Made by a program: the position numbers and the translations under genes. This document shows, one piece after another, positions 42,529 through 54,143 of a stretch of 64,000 nucleotides of DNA (the stretch's first letter is position 1; each line of letters starts with the position of its first letter). The notes under the pieces were generated by a model, which ran no database searches, was not told the origin of the DNA, and worked only from the letters and a program-made list of their open reading frames with translations. This stretch comes from Rusavskia elegans. Taxonomy: Eukaryota; Ascomycota; Lecanoromycetes; Teloschistales; Teloschistaceae. The stretch lies in contig SAUG01000068.1 in assembly GCA_011316305.1 (NCBI GenBank), positions 248,001 to 312,000 on the forward strand, in the 5' to 3' direction.

Positions 42529-44782
42529 ATGAGGAAGCCGCCCTCTGTAATCATGACACGTTTGAACAAGATGCCGGTTGGACATAAGTATACCTCGACG
42601 GGTAGTATGGTCGATGACAAGAATGCCTCCATAGTTGGACCTCAGGAGGTAGGTAGCTGCTTTACGTTTCGCACGCGCGAGGCTCTCATTGCTCACTGCA
42701 ACAAGCTACAGATGTTGAAATGCTCACTCATCCTAGAAGACAAGGACTTCGACCGATGTGGTGGTTTAGTCAAGTGTTTGCCTGAGGTAGGCGTTCGGTG
42801 CTCTTCTGTGCGCCCGATATCTGTTGCTTACGCTGATCAGTCTCAGATGGGCGACGTTCGTGTGGCTCGTCACGACGAGTTCCACGGGGCCATTGCTCCA
42901 GTCAATAACGATCTTGGATTTGATGCCCTCCCGCCTGAGGTAAAAAACTTGCCTTATCTAGACCACTATGGTTTCCTTCATGCTTACGGCCATCGATTTT
43001 AGATCCTTCAGGAGATTGCAGTATACTTGCCAGACAAAGACCTTAAGTCTTTCTCGCTCGTTCAGCGGGCGGCCCGTGACGCAGTCATACCAGCTAACGC
43101 CGGGCATTGGCGACAGCGCTTCAAAGATCAATATGACTTGCCGACTGGAAAGTCTCCAGCTGCCATCAAGGAAGACTATATCCTTCGGAGATGCTTTTTA
43201 ACTCATCGAATCCACTTAAAGTATGGGCAATCGCCGGACGAGATCGCTTGCCTCAAAGCAATTCGGCAGCTCATCCTTGGTGAGTCTACTGCGGTCTGCG
43301 CCTTCTTTGTTCTTGGGCTACAATATCTTTTGGCTTGTGAACATCCTCACAATGCATCGTACACAACATCATGCTGATGAAAGTCTAGAAGTTCCCCAAG
43401 GTCCACTAGGTTCTTCGACCTTGGAACCAGATACGTCTCCATCCCTCAATGTTCGCCAGCTTTGGCGCTTCATGAAGAAATCCAACCTCCTTCATGACGC
43501 TTTTCGGTGGATACGCCTAAAGAAAGTCCCCATCAATCGCCTCTTAGAAATAGTTCAAATCTTCTTCTTCGGCTGGAATGTTTACTGCGCCACCCACGAC
43601 CTTCTGGGCGCCTATCCATTTTCACTTCGCCTGACTGCCTACTCTACCGATGAGTCTGAGGCATTCGTACTAGCTCCTTCACGCAAGAATCTTATAGATG
43701 CTAAAGGTCAGATCGACTTTAAAGCCGTGTCTCATTTGACCAACTTTTGGAAATTTCACATGGCCATCAACGACGAGAGGGATATGCACAATCTCCTATT
43801 GCAGCTACCATCATCTCAATATCCGAAGACATTCTTGGAACAGTCCATGCGGAAAAAGCGTCGATTAGGCATGAGTTGGAAAGGAGCACTGTGTGAGTAG
43901 TTCTCACTGCATTCCCCGTAAGGAGACGCTTGCACGCGAGTACGACGTTCACTGGCTGATCGCGTCCTAGTCCACCTCTGGCGTAATACGTTATTCAACA
44001 ATTACCTGAGAAATGGTGTCAGGACTGTACCTTACAACGACGCGTTTTTCACTGGTGGGAATCGTCTTCTAGACCTAGCTTTCAAACATGTCAGTAGAAA
44101 TGGCCCATGGCCTAAGGCGTTCGAGCAAGAAATCGGAGCCCGTCCTTTGGGTCTCAGCAATGACGAACAATTCATCAACCCTCCAGTGCAGTCACCACCT
44201 GTTTCGGAACCCGCCAAAAGCCCTTCCAGCCGACACTCCACCAGGATCGCGACAACACCCAAGATGAATACAGAAACCCATCATTCAGCTACGCCACAGC
44301 GTTCGATAGCCGACGCTGCAGCCCACGAAAACCGCTCGAAAGGCGAAACCTCTTCCCTTACTGCAAAAGCCGAGAAAGCCGAGGAGAAACATTTCTTGGG
44401 TCTTGGCGAAGTCGACATCAATATACCGCCTCTCAACGTTGCGGGCATTGTAAGCTCGCTACCTCCTCAGTGTGGTATTCCTGGATGGCAGCGATTCACC
44501 ATGGTCTCGTACGAAACCCCTCCTAGCGGAAGCGAGCAGAAAGGTTATCTGGACGCAAAGGCGGCAGACCTCCATCCTTACCTACGATACGAAGGTGTGA
44601 TGCTCCCTGGAGAATCTATCATAGTCGGGCGCTATTCTTTGGGCGATGAGTATCGCGATGATGATGATCCGGAACAGTTTCTACAGAGGGGAGCGTTCAT
44701 CTACTGGCTTGCACCAGATGACGATGACGAACATGACGAGGCTGAGCATGATGATGGCGATGCTGAAGCAGAGGGTGAGTAA
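42529..44782 (+). CDS. F-box protein
   Basis: Best model: exons 42529-42648, 42712-42786, 42847-42939, 43003-43279, 43389-43892 and 43971-44782, 626 aa. The F-box is created by splicing intron 3: FDALPPE joined to ILQEIAVYLPDKDLKSFSLV and QRAARDAVIP. Intron 3 has a stop in frame; introns 1 and 2 (63 and 60 bp) are open and their use is less certain. F-box proteins bring substrates to SCF (Skp1-Cullin1) ubiquitin ligases. After the F-box there are helical segments (WRFMKKSNLLHDAFRWIRL), a disordered Ser/Pro/Lys part, and a beta-rich end PYLRYEGVMLPGESIIVGRY followed by GAFIYWLAP. That end matches a C-terminal module I recall in dothideomycete F-box proteins. The extreme C-terminus is acidic (DDDDEHDEAEHDDGD). 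The start is uncertain; ATGs at the beginning of exons 2 and 3 are alternatives. Confidence 0.78.
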
Positions 44783-45080
44783 GACGATGACGCGGAGCGA
44801 TATGAGGAGATTTGGCTTTCTGGATACAGGGAGACGCACAAGAGCAGCGATCTTGGACATCGTTATCGATAGGCAGGAGTGGATATGAAATGACAACAAA
44901 GGGATCAGGAAATATGCAATAGAAGGAAATGTATCTAGAACGTAGCAGATGAACAATTCAAAGGAAGATGATTGCATCTCAATCCTCTCAGGACTGGGGA
45001 ACTGTTTAATCGCATTGATTTTTACGGCAGCTTATGGCCATTGACTTCTTTATTGTTTGTTATACAATTCCACTCTAACC

Positions 45081-46321
45081 CTATTCCTCAATCGTCTTCA
45101 CACAATCCCATTCACCCTTCAGATTCTCCTTCCACAACGAAACCTTATTATCACCGCCGGACACCGCCAAAACATTGCCGCTCAAGCTCCAGCTAACCCT
45201 CCACAGCACGGCATCGAAATTCAAAACCGTGCTCTTCCATTCATTCGGGTGCGCCGGGTCGGACGTCCATATCCTGACTGTTTTATCCTGGGACGCTGAT
45301 GCGATGTATGATTTTTGGAGGACCGTAGGCGCCCAGGCTACGTCGCGGACCCAGTCTGTGTGACCTTTGAGCTCGAGGGTGGGCGTGTAGGTGTTTTCTT
45401 CTCGGCTTTGTGGGTAGAGCGCTATCAGCAACGAATCCAAAGCCTCCATAAAACAAAGACAGACAGAGCAAGCAACGGAAGGGACGGAGAAACACATACC
45501 TCCAATCCCAAATCTTAACCACACAATCACTCCCGCCCGTCGCAAACCTCCTCTGCGCGCCCACCTCGGGCTTACTACTCACCAAACTTCCCGGCACCAT
45601 CGCTGGCGCCCAACTCACGGCATTCACCCCCATCTGGTGCGCTGGGAATTTAATATGGCCCCAATTCCCCTCGTTGAATTCCAGGACCGAGACTTCACCA
45701 TCAGAGGACGCACAGGCGAGGAGACATCCGCTTTCGTGCGGGGACCAGGAGACGATGTTAACGGAGGCGTTGTGGTGGGCGAAATCGGCAACTTTGGACC
45801 AGAGGCCGGATTGTTCGCGCCAGATGAAGACTTTGCCGTCGTAGGAGGAGGAGGCGAGGATGTTGCCGTATTTGGGGTGGGCCTGTACGCCGCGTGAGTT
45901 TGGGGATCGGTGCATTGTTGGTTTGGCGGGAAAGGGGGTAACGGGGAGGAGCGGACCCATGAGACGCACCAGACTGCGCCTTCGTGACTGTGTGAGGTTT
46001 CGTTGTCAGCGTGGTGGTACAGGGGGGATATAATGAGGGTAGGGATTGGGGAATTGGACATACCCACGCAGCGTTTCTGTGAGTTTGTGGTTTTCACCTT
46101 CGATTTCGAAGATCTTGATTGTTTTGTCGGAGGAGCAGGTTGCGAGGCGGCGGCCGTAGTAGTCTAGGACGGCATCGTGCTGGTGTGGTGTCAATGGATT
46201 GATAGCTTGTCTTTTTTCTCATGCTGGACGTACTATCATGTCATCATGGCCGGAGTTGTTGATGACTTGCGCCTGGCATTTTCAGCTCGTGATCATGCTA
46301 TATTGATTGGCGACGTACCAT
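45081..46321 (-). CDS. SEC13: COPII coat and nuclear pore protein Sec13
   Basis: Six exons: 46321-46319 (the ATG alone), 46272-46234, 46179-46064, 45987-45957, 45882-45500 and 45405-45081, totalling 298 aa, the usual Sec13 length. It is a six-bladed WD40 propeller that pairs with Sec31 in the outer COPII coat at ER exit sites and with Nup145C/Nup96 in nuclear pores. Marks: [74 protein letters not shown], then [13 protein letters not shown] and [13 protein letters not shown]. The first exon contains only the start codon; intron 1 is 46 bp. The exon 5/6 join uses acceptor CACAAAG to restore [12 protein letters not shown]. It shares a 279 bp promoter with PEX20. Confidence 0.95.
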
Positions 46322-46600
46322 TTTGACTTTTTCTATACCAGATCTCTCAACCCAGAGACGTTGGTATTTGACAGCTAAGTATTTTGATAGGGCTGACTTC
46401 ACATGCTGGAAGCCGTTCCGCTAACGTACATTAGCGCCCGCATCCACAAACCTTATTTATAAACCTCGGCTTCCCTCAACTTGTCTTCGTTATTGCCTTC
46501 CGCCATCATTTCAGACTGCCGCGATTTGCCTCAAACCCCTGCCTCATAACCTTCATTCTGTCTCTTTTGACCTTCTAAGAGCTTAGTTCTGTCCACAGGC
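46322..46600. promoter_or_regulatory. Divergent SEC13/PEX20 promoter
   Basis: 279 bp between the two start codons. It contains a perfect inverted repeat CGCTAA-6-TTAGCG at 46419-46436 and, nearer PEX20, an AT-rich ttatttataaa (TATA-like) at about 46448-46462. The palindrome is a candidate binding site for a dimeric regulator; this is inference. Confidence 0.45.
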
Positions 46601-47714
46601 ATGGCTGACGCACTATGTGGACCCTCGAATGCCTTGCAGAACTTCCAAAAGCATACCACGGTCGATAGGACCCTCCAGCAAGACCGACTTCGATCGAGAC
46701 AATCACCTTTGCAGGTATGTTTTCGACTCCTGACTTTGAAAATGGGCAGTCCTAACGTCGATATCCAGGGTTTCCGCACACCAAATCCGAACGCAGGTAT
46801 TCTAGATGCCGAGTTCGAAGCTTTCAAGGCAGGAGAGCCAGTGTACTCCGAGGCCTACCAACGTCACGACGCATGGCACAACCAACTTCCTCCTCCCCAA
46901 CAGTCAAATATACCACACAGCCAAGCTGTAGACTGGGCGTCCGACTTCCAGAATCTGCATGTGCACGATGCACGAGCCAGTCCACTACCCTCGTCGCAAT
47001 TCCGAACGGAGGCGCCTCTACAGCGCCATTTTTCTAGTCCGTGGCAGCAAGACTTCTTCCAACAAAACAGAGGCTCGGCATCACATTATCAGCCATCTAA
47101 TTTTTCAGCCGGCTACACACCTTATGCCACATCTGCTCAATACCCCACCTACGGAAATCAGTATAATGATCCTATACTCCGGCAGCAGTCCGAGCCTCAA
47201 GTCAACGATTCCTTCCATGAAGAAGCCTTTGAGAAGGCATTCAATGCAGCGAGGATGGAAGCTCAGAATCAGGAAGCGAGTTTGCAGCAAGAAGAGATGG
47301 TCATGGAGCCTCAGCCCGCGGAACCCACTCTCGAACAAGAGGAAAGAATAGACTATCGTATAGGATCGGACAGTATACTCGAAGAAGCATTACAACGCAA
47401 AGAAGAGTCAACAAATGAACAGGATGCGGATGAGCTCGCGAGGACTGCAGGCCAATTACTCGAAAATGTGAAGCATGACCAGAGCACCAAATTCAAAGAG
47501 AGCAACTTCTTGTCCTTGATGCGTCAGCTGCGCGACAAAGAGGTGAAGGTGGAAGGAGATAGCATTGTTGATGTAAGTTTAGGCTTTCTCTAGGCTTCGT
47601 GGATTATCTCTTGATACAGATCTATTGATTTGACGAAGACCATAGATTGAGCAGCCGCTTCATCCCGGTGGTCCAGGTTATCCGAATAGCGCATATGATC
47701 CCTTCGACCGTTGA
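46601..47714 (+). CDS. PEX20: Peroxin 20, PTS2 co-receptor
   Basis: Three exons: 46601-46714, 46769-47572 and 47646-47714, with introns of 54 and 73 bp; 328 aa. Pex20 works with the receptor Pex7 to import PTS2 proteins into peroxisomes. The N-terminus MADALCGPSNALQNFQKHTT has the conserved cysteine (C6) used for receptor recycling by mono-ubiquitination, followed by VDRTLQQDRLRSRQSP. WxxxF-type motifs that bind Pex14/Pex13 are visible (WASDF, WQQDF). The C-terminal helix LARTAGQLLENVKHDQSTKF and NFLSLMRQLRDKEVKVEGDS form the Pex7-binding region, and exon 3 encodes IEQPLHPGGPGYP. Intron 1 is 54 bp with no stop, so a retained form would add 18 residues. Confidence 0.93.
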
Positions 47715-48569
47715 GGACGCAGAGCGGTCAAGTTCTAAAGGAAGTAATGTTCGAGCGTCATCTGTACCCCGGCGGAAAGACAGGAAGTCGACCCGGTTCT
47801 CATCGCAGAATTACTAATGGTCATATGACCCTTTAGATCGTCCCGATGGAATTGATCATGATCCCTTCTAGGAGACTTCTTCGATATGATACGAAACCTA
47901 TACGAAATACAGACATCTCTTATATTTGTCGTGAAAACTGATCGTAGAGGAGCTGGATCAATGATTCTCTACATCCGCTATGGATTGCCTGAGTGTAAAG
48001 TGCAGACGGAGCCTGGTTGAGCCTGACGAGCCTGCGCTTCCTTCGAACTCGTGAAGCATTGGAGAGGTAACAGAATTCGATGGGCAAGATATGAAGCCCT
48101 TTTTCCTGAGGCAAAGAGCCGATCAAGGTATCAAGGACATAGCCCCTAGCGAGCGACAGGAGTACGAAGAGCCGGAGGTCTGTGGACATTCATTGTATCG
48201 GTGCTCCGGGTCTCTGATGATCCCAGTCGGCCAATCATCCGGTACATTGCTCCCTTCGCCCTTCTCGTCATCCTTGTATTATTCATCTTCTAGAGCACCA
48301 TCGACACACTTGCGACATCAATAACCTTGACCTGGACTTGGGCATGTCGAAAATTGGGATGAAGATGGCTGTTGCTCTAGAAACCTCCGTCACATCAGGA
48401 AATCGAATAAATCATGTGAAGTTTCAATAAAACTAAGCGCCCAGCTGCCATGGTCTAGCTACAATTCTCCACCCATTTCGAAGGAAGACCTGAAATGACC
48501 CATACCCGACAGGGTGTTGGGAATGCTGTCGCCCACCGGGTATGCTCGATTCCTGTCAGGCAGCAAAAC
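47715..48569. other. Intergenic, convergent 3' regions
   Basis: 850 bp between the stops of PEX20 (plus) and the P-loop kinase-like gene (minus). Only short ORFs without features. Confidence 0.4.
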
Positions 48570-49471
48570 CTAAGGCTCTATTGCCGGCTCCCTCTTCAAT
48601 TTTTCTGCCTCTCGCAACATTTCCCTAGCAGTATACTCCATATCTTGAATCTTAGCGGCCTTCTTCCTTAATCCTTCCTCCACTCTCTCTCGCTTCTCTC
48701 TCATGACCCTCTTCACGTGGTCGGAAATCATTGCAGCCGTCTGTTCTGCCGTCATTTCAGTTACGTCGATGACCAATTCTTCTGGGCTTCTAAAGCGGTG
48801 AATTTCGCCTATCAGTCCTCGAAACACCATGAACTGATGCGGGTCGACTTCGATGTTAGCCCCACGCGCCTTCTTCTCCCGCCGTTCGTCTGAGGTCAAT
48901 CTCTTTTCGTGCTCCTCAGTGGCACATTCGAGGATCACCGGAATGAAGAGTCGGTTCGCTCGGCGGGCGGCGTCACGATGTTCATTCGCAATGGCGGTGC
49001 CGTGATTATCCGAGATTCGGTCGTCAGTGACAATGTAACTTGTTGAGCACGTTAGCTGTGAATTCTGATGGCACTGATATCTCAGATGAAGTTCTCGCCG
49101 TACGCCCAGCGTTCCACATCAGCATCGGCAAACGTCTCGAACAACACGTTCAGGAGCCTCCGGTATCTCGCACGGAATTCCCCGAAAGGGTCTGGGGTCA
49201 AGCACTGTGTATAGTCGTGATGCATATGGTAGCTGACCTGGATTAAATCGCAATCAGTTGGGATTGCGAATAAGGATTAAGACAGCTGTCCGCTTTCACT
49301 CACGATTGTCGATGCCATTCCCAAATGCTTTTGCACGGCTTTAGCAATGGTGTGTTTGCCAACACCGGGCATGCCGTTGATATAAAGTACTGGCTCTGGC
49401 ATGGTTCGTGATGCTGCGTATGGTAAGGTCATATGATAAGGAGAACTTGTGTCTTGGATGTCTGATGCCAT
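48570..49471 (-). CDS. P-loop kinase-like protein (AAA_33 type)
   Basis: Three exons: 49471-49304, 49237-49104 and 49038-48570, with introns of 66 and 65 bp; 256 aa. The Walker A motif is VLYINGMPGVGKHTIAKAVQ (GMPGVGKHT, residues about 34-42). Exon 2 gives SYHMHHDYTQCLTPDPFGEF and RARYRRLLNVLFETFADAD; exon 3 starts YIVTDDRISDN and has the arginine-rich lid-like helix AARRANRLFIPVILECATEE. This is the layout of small nucleoside- or RNA-kinase-like P-loop proteins (zeta-toxin/chloramphenicol phosphotransferase-like fold, Pfam AAA_33), widespread in fungi and without a known substrate. A long charged C-terminal helix (KRVMREKRERVEEGLRKKAA) follows. The exon 2 donor (GTACGG) was chosen because the next in-frame codon run ends in a stop. 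Confidence 0.75.
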
Positions 49472-50006
49472 TTGATTTTTAAGATTTGCGTAAGTAAAGT
49501 GGCATGTTAGAGGAAAGGAAAGAGAAAGGAAAGAGGGACAAGATCCGTGACGGGAAAGGATAATCGAAGTGAGGGAAAGAGCGATTGACGAAAGCAAGTG
49601 TTATCCTATCCGTCGCAGTGGTGAAAGGGCGCCCCATACATACCTCTTAGATCAATTTCCGTTTTTCTCGTGATGCTTAAGCTCGACTGAAATCTAAAAT
49701 ATTTCCTCGCACAGCAGCGTATTCCATCCGTGCCCCAAATCCTTTCAACCCCTTCTCTGAAGAATGGGTTCATAGTCTAAACTCATCATCATAAATACTC
49801 AAAGTACAAACCACAGAATTCACCCAGAAACCCCACACAGCGTCCCATCGCCCTCGAAGTGAACATTCACGTTGACACAGCACTTCAGGGGTCGGTCGCC
49901 TGCTGGTCCTAAAAGTAGTCATAAGATGCTGATTGGAAGGAGTGGTGACGTTTAAGGAAGGGGAGCTCGAATCACACACAGCGCCGCTGTAGAGAGCTGG
50001 AGGCTG
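49472..50006. other. Intergenic, no gene seen
   Basis: 535 bp containing the promoter of the kinase-like gene. Purine-rich just upstream of the start. Confidence 0.4.
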
Positions 50007-51488
50007 TCAATGATTGATATCATCCAGTGACGAGGAGGGGAAGTGGGCGTTGGGGATGACGAGCTTTTTTGACTTCAGCGGGCGAGGTTTAGGATCGTCT
50101 TGATGATAAATGCTGTCATCCAAGGCAATCCAGGGGTTGATGTTCGGCTCAGGACTTTGCGTATTACATACAGGTTGAGTACGAAGTACGTCGCAGGGTG
50201 ATGAATATGATTGTTGAGACTCAATCTGAGGTTTACCCAAAAGATGATTCTTCGAGCAAAACGGGAAAAGAGGGGGCAAGGAGATCGATTTGACTTTGGG
50301 AATCCGAGTCTCTTCTGCTACAACATGACAATTAGCATATCTGTTGCCTGCCAGGGCTACGTACGAATCGTCCCTCCCGCCTCCCCCAGGGACACCCATA
50401 ACCAAAGGATTATCATCAGGCTCCAACTCCAACCTCGCTCCCGCCGATGGCTTCTCGAACCATCAACTCCACAAACCCGCGCTCGCAATCCCACTCACCG
50501 CCCGATTCCGACCATGATTCCCGGTCGCCTGTTCTCGAGCTTTGAACCTCGAGAACGATGATGTGACCCTGGGCATATAGAGACGGAAGGAAACAAGCAT
50601 GATGGGTAAACAGCTGCAGACGATGCCTGATGCTACCTCGCGCAACGTCCAGAGCGCCATGGCGGTCAGTCGGAAGGTGGAATATGGGTTTTAGCGTGTT
50701 GGATGTTGTTGACTATGCGATTATGCTGGCTACGTAGGCACTGGGGCATGTTGTCAGTCGATGTGTCGTTGTCTCTTTGAAAGCGAAGATTGGGCTGCGG
50801 TCGAGGGATACTGCAAGAGACCTGTGGCGAATACGATGGATAAAGAAAGTTTCTTCTCATCCGCATCTGGCGACCGGGAGCACGAGGATCGACAAGTCTG
50901 AGATGACGTTGATCACCGCTCCCGATACCAGGACCGTGGCAAGATCAACGTAGTGGCCTGGCATCAGCGGGTTCCAGATTTTCTCCCGAGGTTGAGGTTC
51001 GATGATCTGGACCGGCATCGCGGCCAAGCAGAAAAGCAGATTGACCTATATCATGAAGTGAACGCTGCAGTATGTTTCTCCCGCTGAGTCGGGGATACCG
51101 ACTTTGGCATTGTCGAGGGCGGTCGTAGGCGTAATTCTAACCAGGTCAAGCAATCGGTCAGTGGGACATTCCACTGGTTTTTGCCTGAGCCATATCGGGC
51201 CTCTATGAGTGCAAGGACTGTGTAGACAATGAAAATTGTGTCTAGCCCGGCCAATCATGGGGACCGATGATGATGGGACACGGCCGACTTGCAAACGTCT
51301 TAGCCTTGTTTCTTAATGATGTATAGCTTGGTTTATAATCGTAGTAGGACGAAGACGGAACTGATGGCAATGCCTGTGCCAAGCGTAGCGTGGATGGTGG
51401 AGTCGGTATCATATGGATTGATGCAGTCGGACTCAACGCCCGGCGGTGGCTTGAATGCAGGAACAGTCTCAGGCTCGACCGCCGACAT
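50007..51488 (-). pseudogene. Decayed SAT4/PTH11-like rhodopsin-fold membrane protein
   Basis: Starting at ATG 51488, MSAVEPETVP leads to ATLGTGIAISSVFVLLRL, a stop, TKLYIIKKQG and another stop, where the family has RxYTK...KKWGWDD. Further down come GLDTIFIVYTVLALIEARYG, YCSVHFM(stop)VNLLFCLAAM, IWNPLMPGHYVDLATVLVSG followed by AVINVISDLSILVLPV, and ALWTLREVASGIVCSCLPIM. These are the helices and loops of the fungal SAT4 integral membrane family (PTH11-related receptors), in the right order. A C-terminal tail (ARLELEPDDNPLVMG), a good intron (GTACGT...GTAG) and a last exon to 50007 are still visible. Several in-frame stops, some at family Tyr/Trp positions, show that it is dead. Confidence 0.72.
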
Positions 51489-51597
51489 GATGGGTAGCAA
51501 ACCCCGGAAAGAGAGATGGTAGTAGTGATGACTCGTCCTACCTTTGACTGCCATCAATCTCGGCGATGTTGGCCATTGTCCGGACCGGAAAACAGAC

Positions 51598-51840
51598 CTA
51601 CACGGTATCGTACAAAAAGGAATTGGAGTGACAGCACGGAGCAAGGCTTACGTTACATGCCATGCAGCTCAAACCGTTGCAACGGCCGCAACATCTCCTC
51701 ACAGCCACGATTTGATCGATGAGATGGGCGCCGAGGTCGTAGATGGCGCCGCCGCCGGGCTGGGGAAGGGTTTTCCAGGGCTTGGAGTTGGTGGCGGAGG
51801 GTTTGTAGCGGTCGAAGTGGGATTCGAATTCTACCAACCC
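51598..51840 (-). pseudogene. Gfo/Idh/MocA oxidoreductase fragment
   Basis: Minus-strand reading gives VEFESHFDRYKPSATNSKPW and KTLPQPGGGAIYDLGAHLID, a well-known block from the C-terminal half of Gfo/Idh/MocA dehydrogenases (sequence around [GG]..YDLG.HLIDQ). Nothing of the Rossmann domain precedes it; instead a C/T-rich repeat begins directly upstream at 51841. After QIVAV the frame loses similarity. A dead fragment of about 45 residues. Confidence 0.6.
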
Positions 51841-51945
51841 ACCTCCCCACCCTCATTCCTCATCCCTCATCCCTCCCCAACTCCCCCCTCCCCAACTCCC
51901 CCCTCCCCCAAATCCTCCCCAATTTCCCTCCCTCCCCTACCTGCG
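51841..51945. repeat. Pyrimidine-rich minisatellite
   Basis: Plus strand is almost pure C/T. A 15-bp unit tccccaactcccccc occurs twice with a degenerate third copy, preceded by three 7-bp units of cattcct/catccct. It lies between the oxidoreductase fragment and the secreted-protein gene and extends into that coding frame. Confidence 0.65.
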
Positions 51946-52419
51946 CCACCTCCCACTGACAAGCTAAATTCCCCTTGACCTCCATTTCCTCCTCCACCTG
52001 CCGCAACGTCACCGCCATCAATCCCCACGTGTAATCGATATACAGCGGATAGGCATGCAGCCGGACGCCGTCGAGCATAATGCGGAAGCCTTGGGGTGGA
52101 AGACGTTCGTCGAGGTCGTAGGCGCGGGCGGCGGAGATGCCGGCGTTCAGGGTATTGGACACGCCCCATATAGAGAGGGGTTGGTAGGGGCGGAGAAGGG
52201 AGAGGGTGAGGTGGAAATTTGGGTTGGTGGTGGTGATGTTGAAGCTGGGGAGGGAGGGGGGTTAGGGTTGTGTGATAGAAAGGGGGTTGGAGCTTACGGC
52301 TTGATATTGATGGTGAAGCGGGACGGTGTTTGAGGGCGTTGTAGTGCAGTGGATTGTATAGGGTCGAGGAAAGATGTTAGGAGGATGGCAAAGGGGAGGG
52401 CAATGACAAGTAGGTGCAT
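51860..52419 (-). CDS. Small secreted protein, unknown function
   Basis: Two exons, 52419-52298 and 52244-51860, 53 bp intron; 168 aa. The first residues MHLLVIALPFAILLTSFLD form a clear signal peptide. The mature part has FNITTTNPNFHLTLSLLRPY, WGVSNTLNAGISAARAYDLD, ERLPPQGFRIMLDGVRLHAY and YIDYTWGLMAVTLRQVEEEM. The last of these, followed by a beta strand (CQWEVAQ), resembles a fungal family with a ..YxLTWG..A..L..... block, but I cannot name it. After CQWEVAQ the frame enters the minisatellite and ends in a repetitive tail (GRGELGRGELGRDEG), so the original C-terminus may have been replaced by repeat expansion, or a last intron starts at GTAGGG. Confidence 0.6.
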
Positions 52420-54143
52420 GGTTTAGGAATGGACTTGATGATGCTATGTAGCGATGTGGGCTTGTGAGATGAGGATAAGCTGTTGGTCGAACAGCTTTTC
52501 GTACAGCTTCTTGAAGGATCTTTATTGGCGTCATTTAGCGATGACCCAGATACTCGGACGCGGTATTGTCGCTTGTAAGAAATAGGGTTGTTGCGCTTCA
52601 CCATGGGCTCGATGGTACTTTGGCTTGCAGAATGTGTTTGCGACAGCCGAATTCATGTAGACATGAGGAGCCCCCAGACGTCGGGAAGATGGGGGAGAGC
52701 AATTACCTTTGTCGGCTATGGAGGAAGATATCTTCTAGGAAAGGTCTACAAATAGCTGGTTGACTGGTCCGAGATGCAGCTTCTGTAACAATACAGTAGC
52801 AAGGATGAGGCACACCCTTTCGCCAAGCTCTTTCAAATGATAAAAGTCGACGACAAAACACGGCGATCCCGTAAGCAGCGGTGGATGAGCATCGAGCATG
52901 TTGCCATTGATCTTTCCAAGAACTTTGTCGTGCCCTCGATGTAGTCTCACAATACATCAACGGAATTAACGGTAGACAGTGTGCCACAAGCAGGAAGACC
53001 ACAAATTCAATAGAGAAGAAATTGAGAGATTGCTACATCGGTAGGAATGTGAAGTCACACATTAGTCAACCAATGACTTCAGGTAGCGATAGGGTCCAGA
53101 AAGTCCCAGGGACGGGAGCCAATCTTGTTGCAATGTGGCAAAGCTGCAATGAATAAAGGGATTCACCAGCTGCCAACACTGGATCTCCAAATTACCTTTC
53201 TCGCATCTCTGACTGGAACGTCAAGTACAATGGTAACAGGTTCGCGTGGCTTAGTAACGGTATAGCGCAGACAGAATTTGATCCTACCAGCGACCCAGCG
53301 TGGTACGCCATTCACCAGCCGGAAGGAAAGGAAGGAAATACTGACTAGAAATGGCAGTCAAACCTCGAGGATACTACACCGGACGCACCGGCTATCAGTC
53401 TACAATCTTTGAAATGCTTGAGTTAGGCGAATCTTATAGAGAGTACCTTAGCATGAAGATACATGGATAAGTAAAGGTAGAGCTACTTCGAGTACATACC
53501 GCGCAAACTTGCAGCTCCATGTCAAGAACCTTCCATATAAGTGCCATGCAGTAAGGCTGTCTCATAAGCTTCTACGTGAGGTACATTTTAAGGAAGCATG
53601 GCGCAGTGTGTTTCACCGCCGGGTAGGATAAGGTGTTGTTGGTGATGGCACCATCGACCAACTTCAATACAGGATCAGAGGAACACGTTCTGGAGCCTCG
53701 GAAACAATCAGCTCCGTATACTTTGTATAGTCCGCTCCCCCGTCAACTATTGTCATGCTCTTTGCGTTGCCCAAAATCAGTTGCGGAAACATGTGATAAT
53801 ACAGCTGAAAGGGTATGAGGAACAAGAAATCCTGGGCAATTGACCGTGTTGTTCGTATCGGCGACGACTCATGGATGAGTAGCCCAAGAAACACAAGTCT
53901 ACGAAACTGGATTACCCCTGAGCCCTCGAGGAGAACGCCAAGACTGCGGCTCCGGGAGCAACGTCAAATCAACATCGCGGAAACTTGACGTAACGGTTCT
54001 TCGTCAAATTACTGCTGTATCACCCTCCCAATGACTATCGTGCTCACTTGAAGAATATCTGTCTGGAGAGCTCTGAAACTCTTCGTCATTCTCTCCACGT
54101 CGTCCAGCTGCACATGAGATCATCAAGATAATTCAACTCACAG
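52420..54143. other. Long intergenic stretch, no gene seen
   Basis: 1.7 kb. Only ORFs under 100 codons without features. The first exon of the WHI2-like gene must lie in the right part, but I could not place it. Confidence 0.4.
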
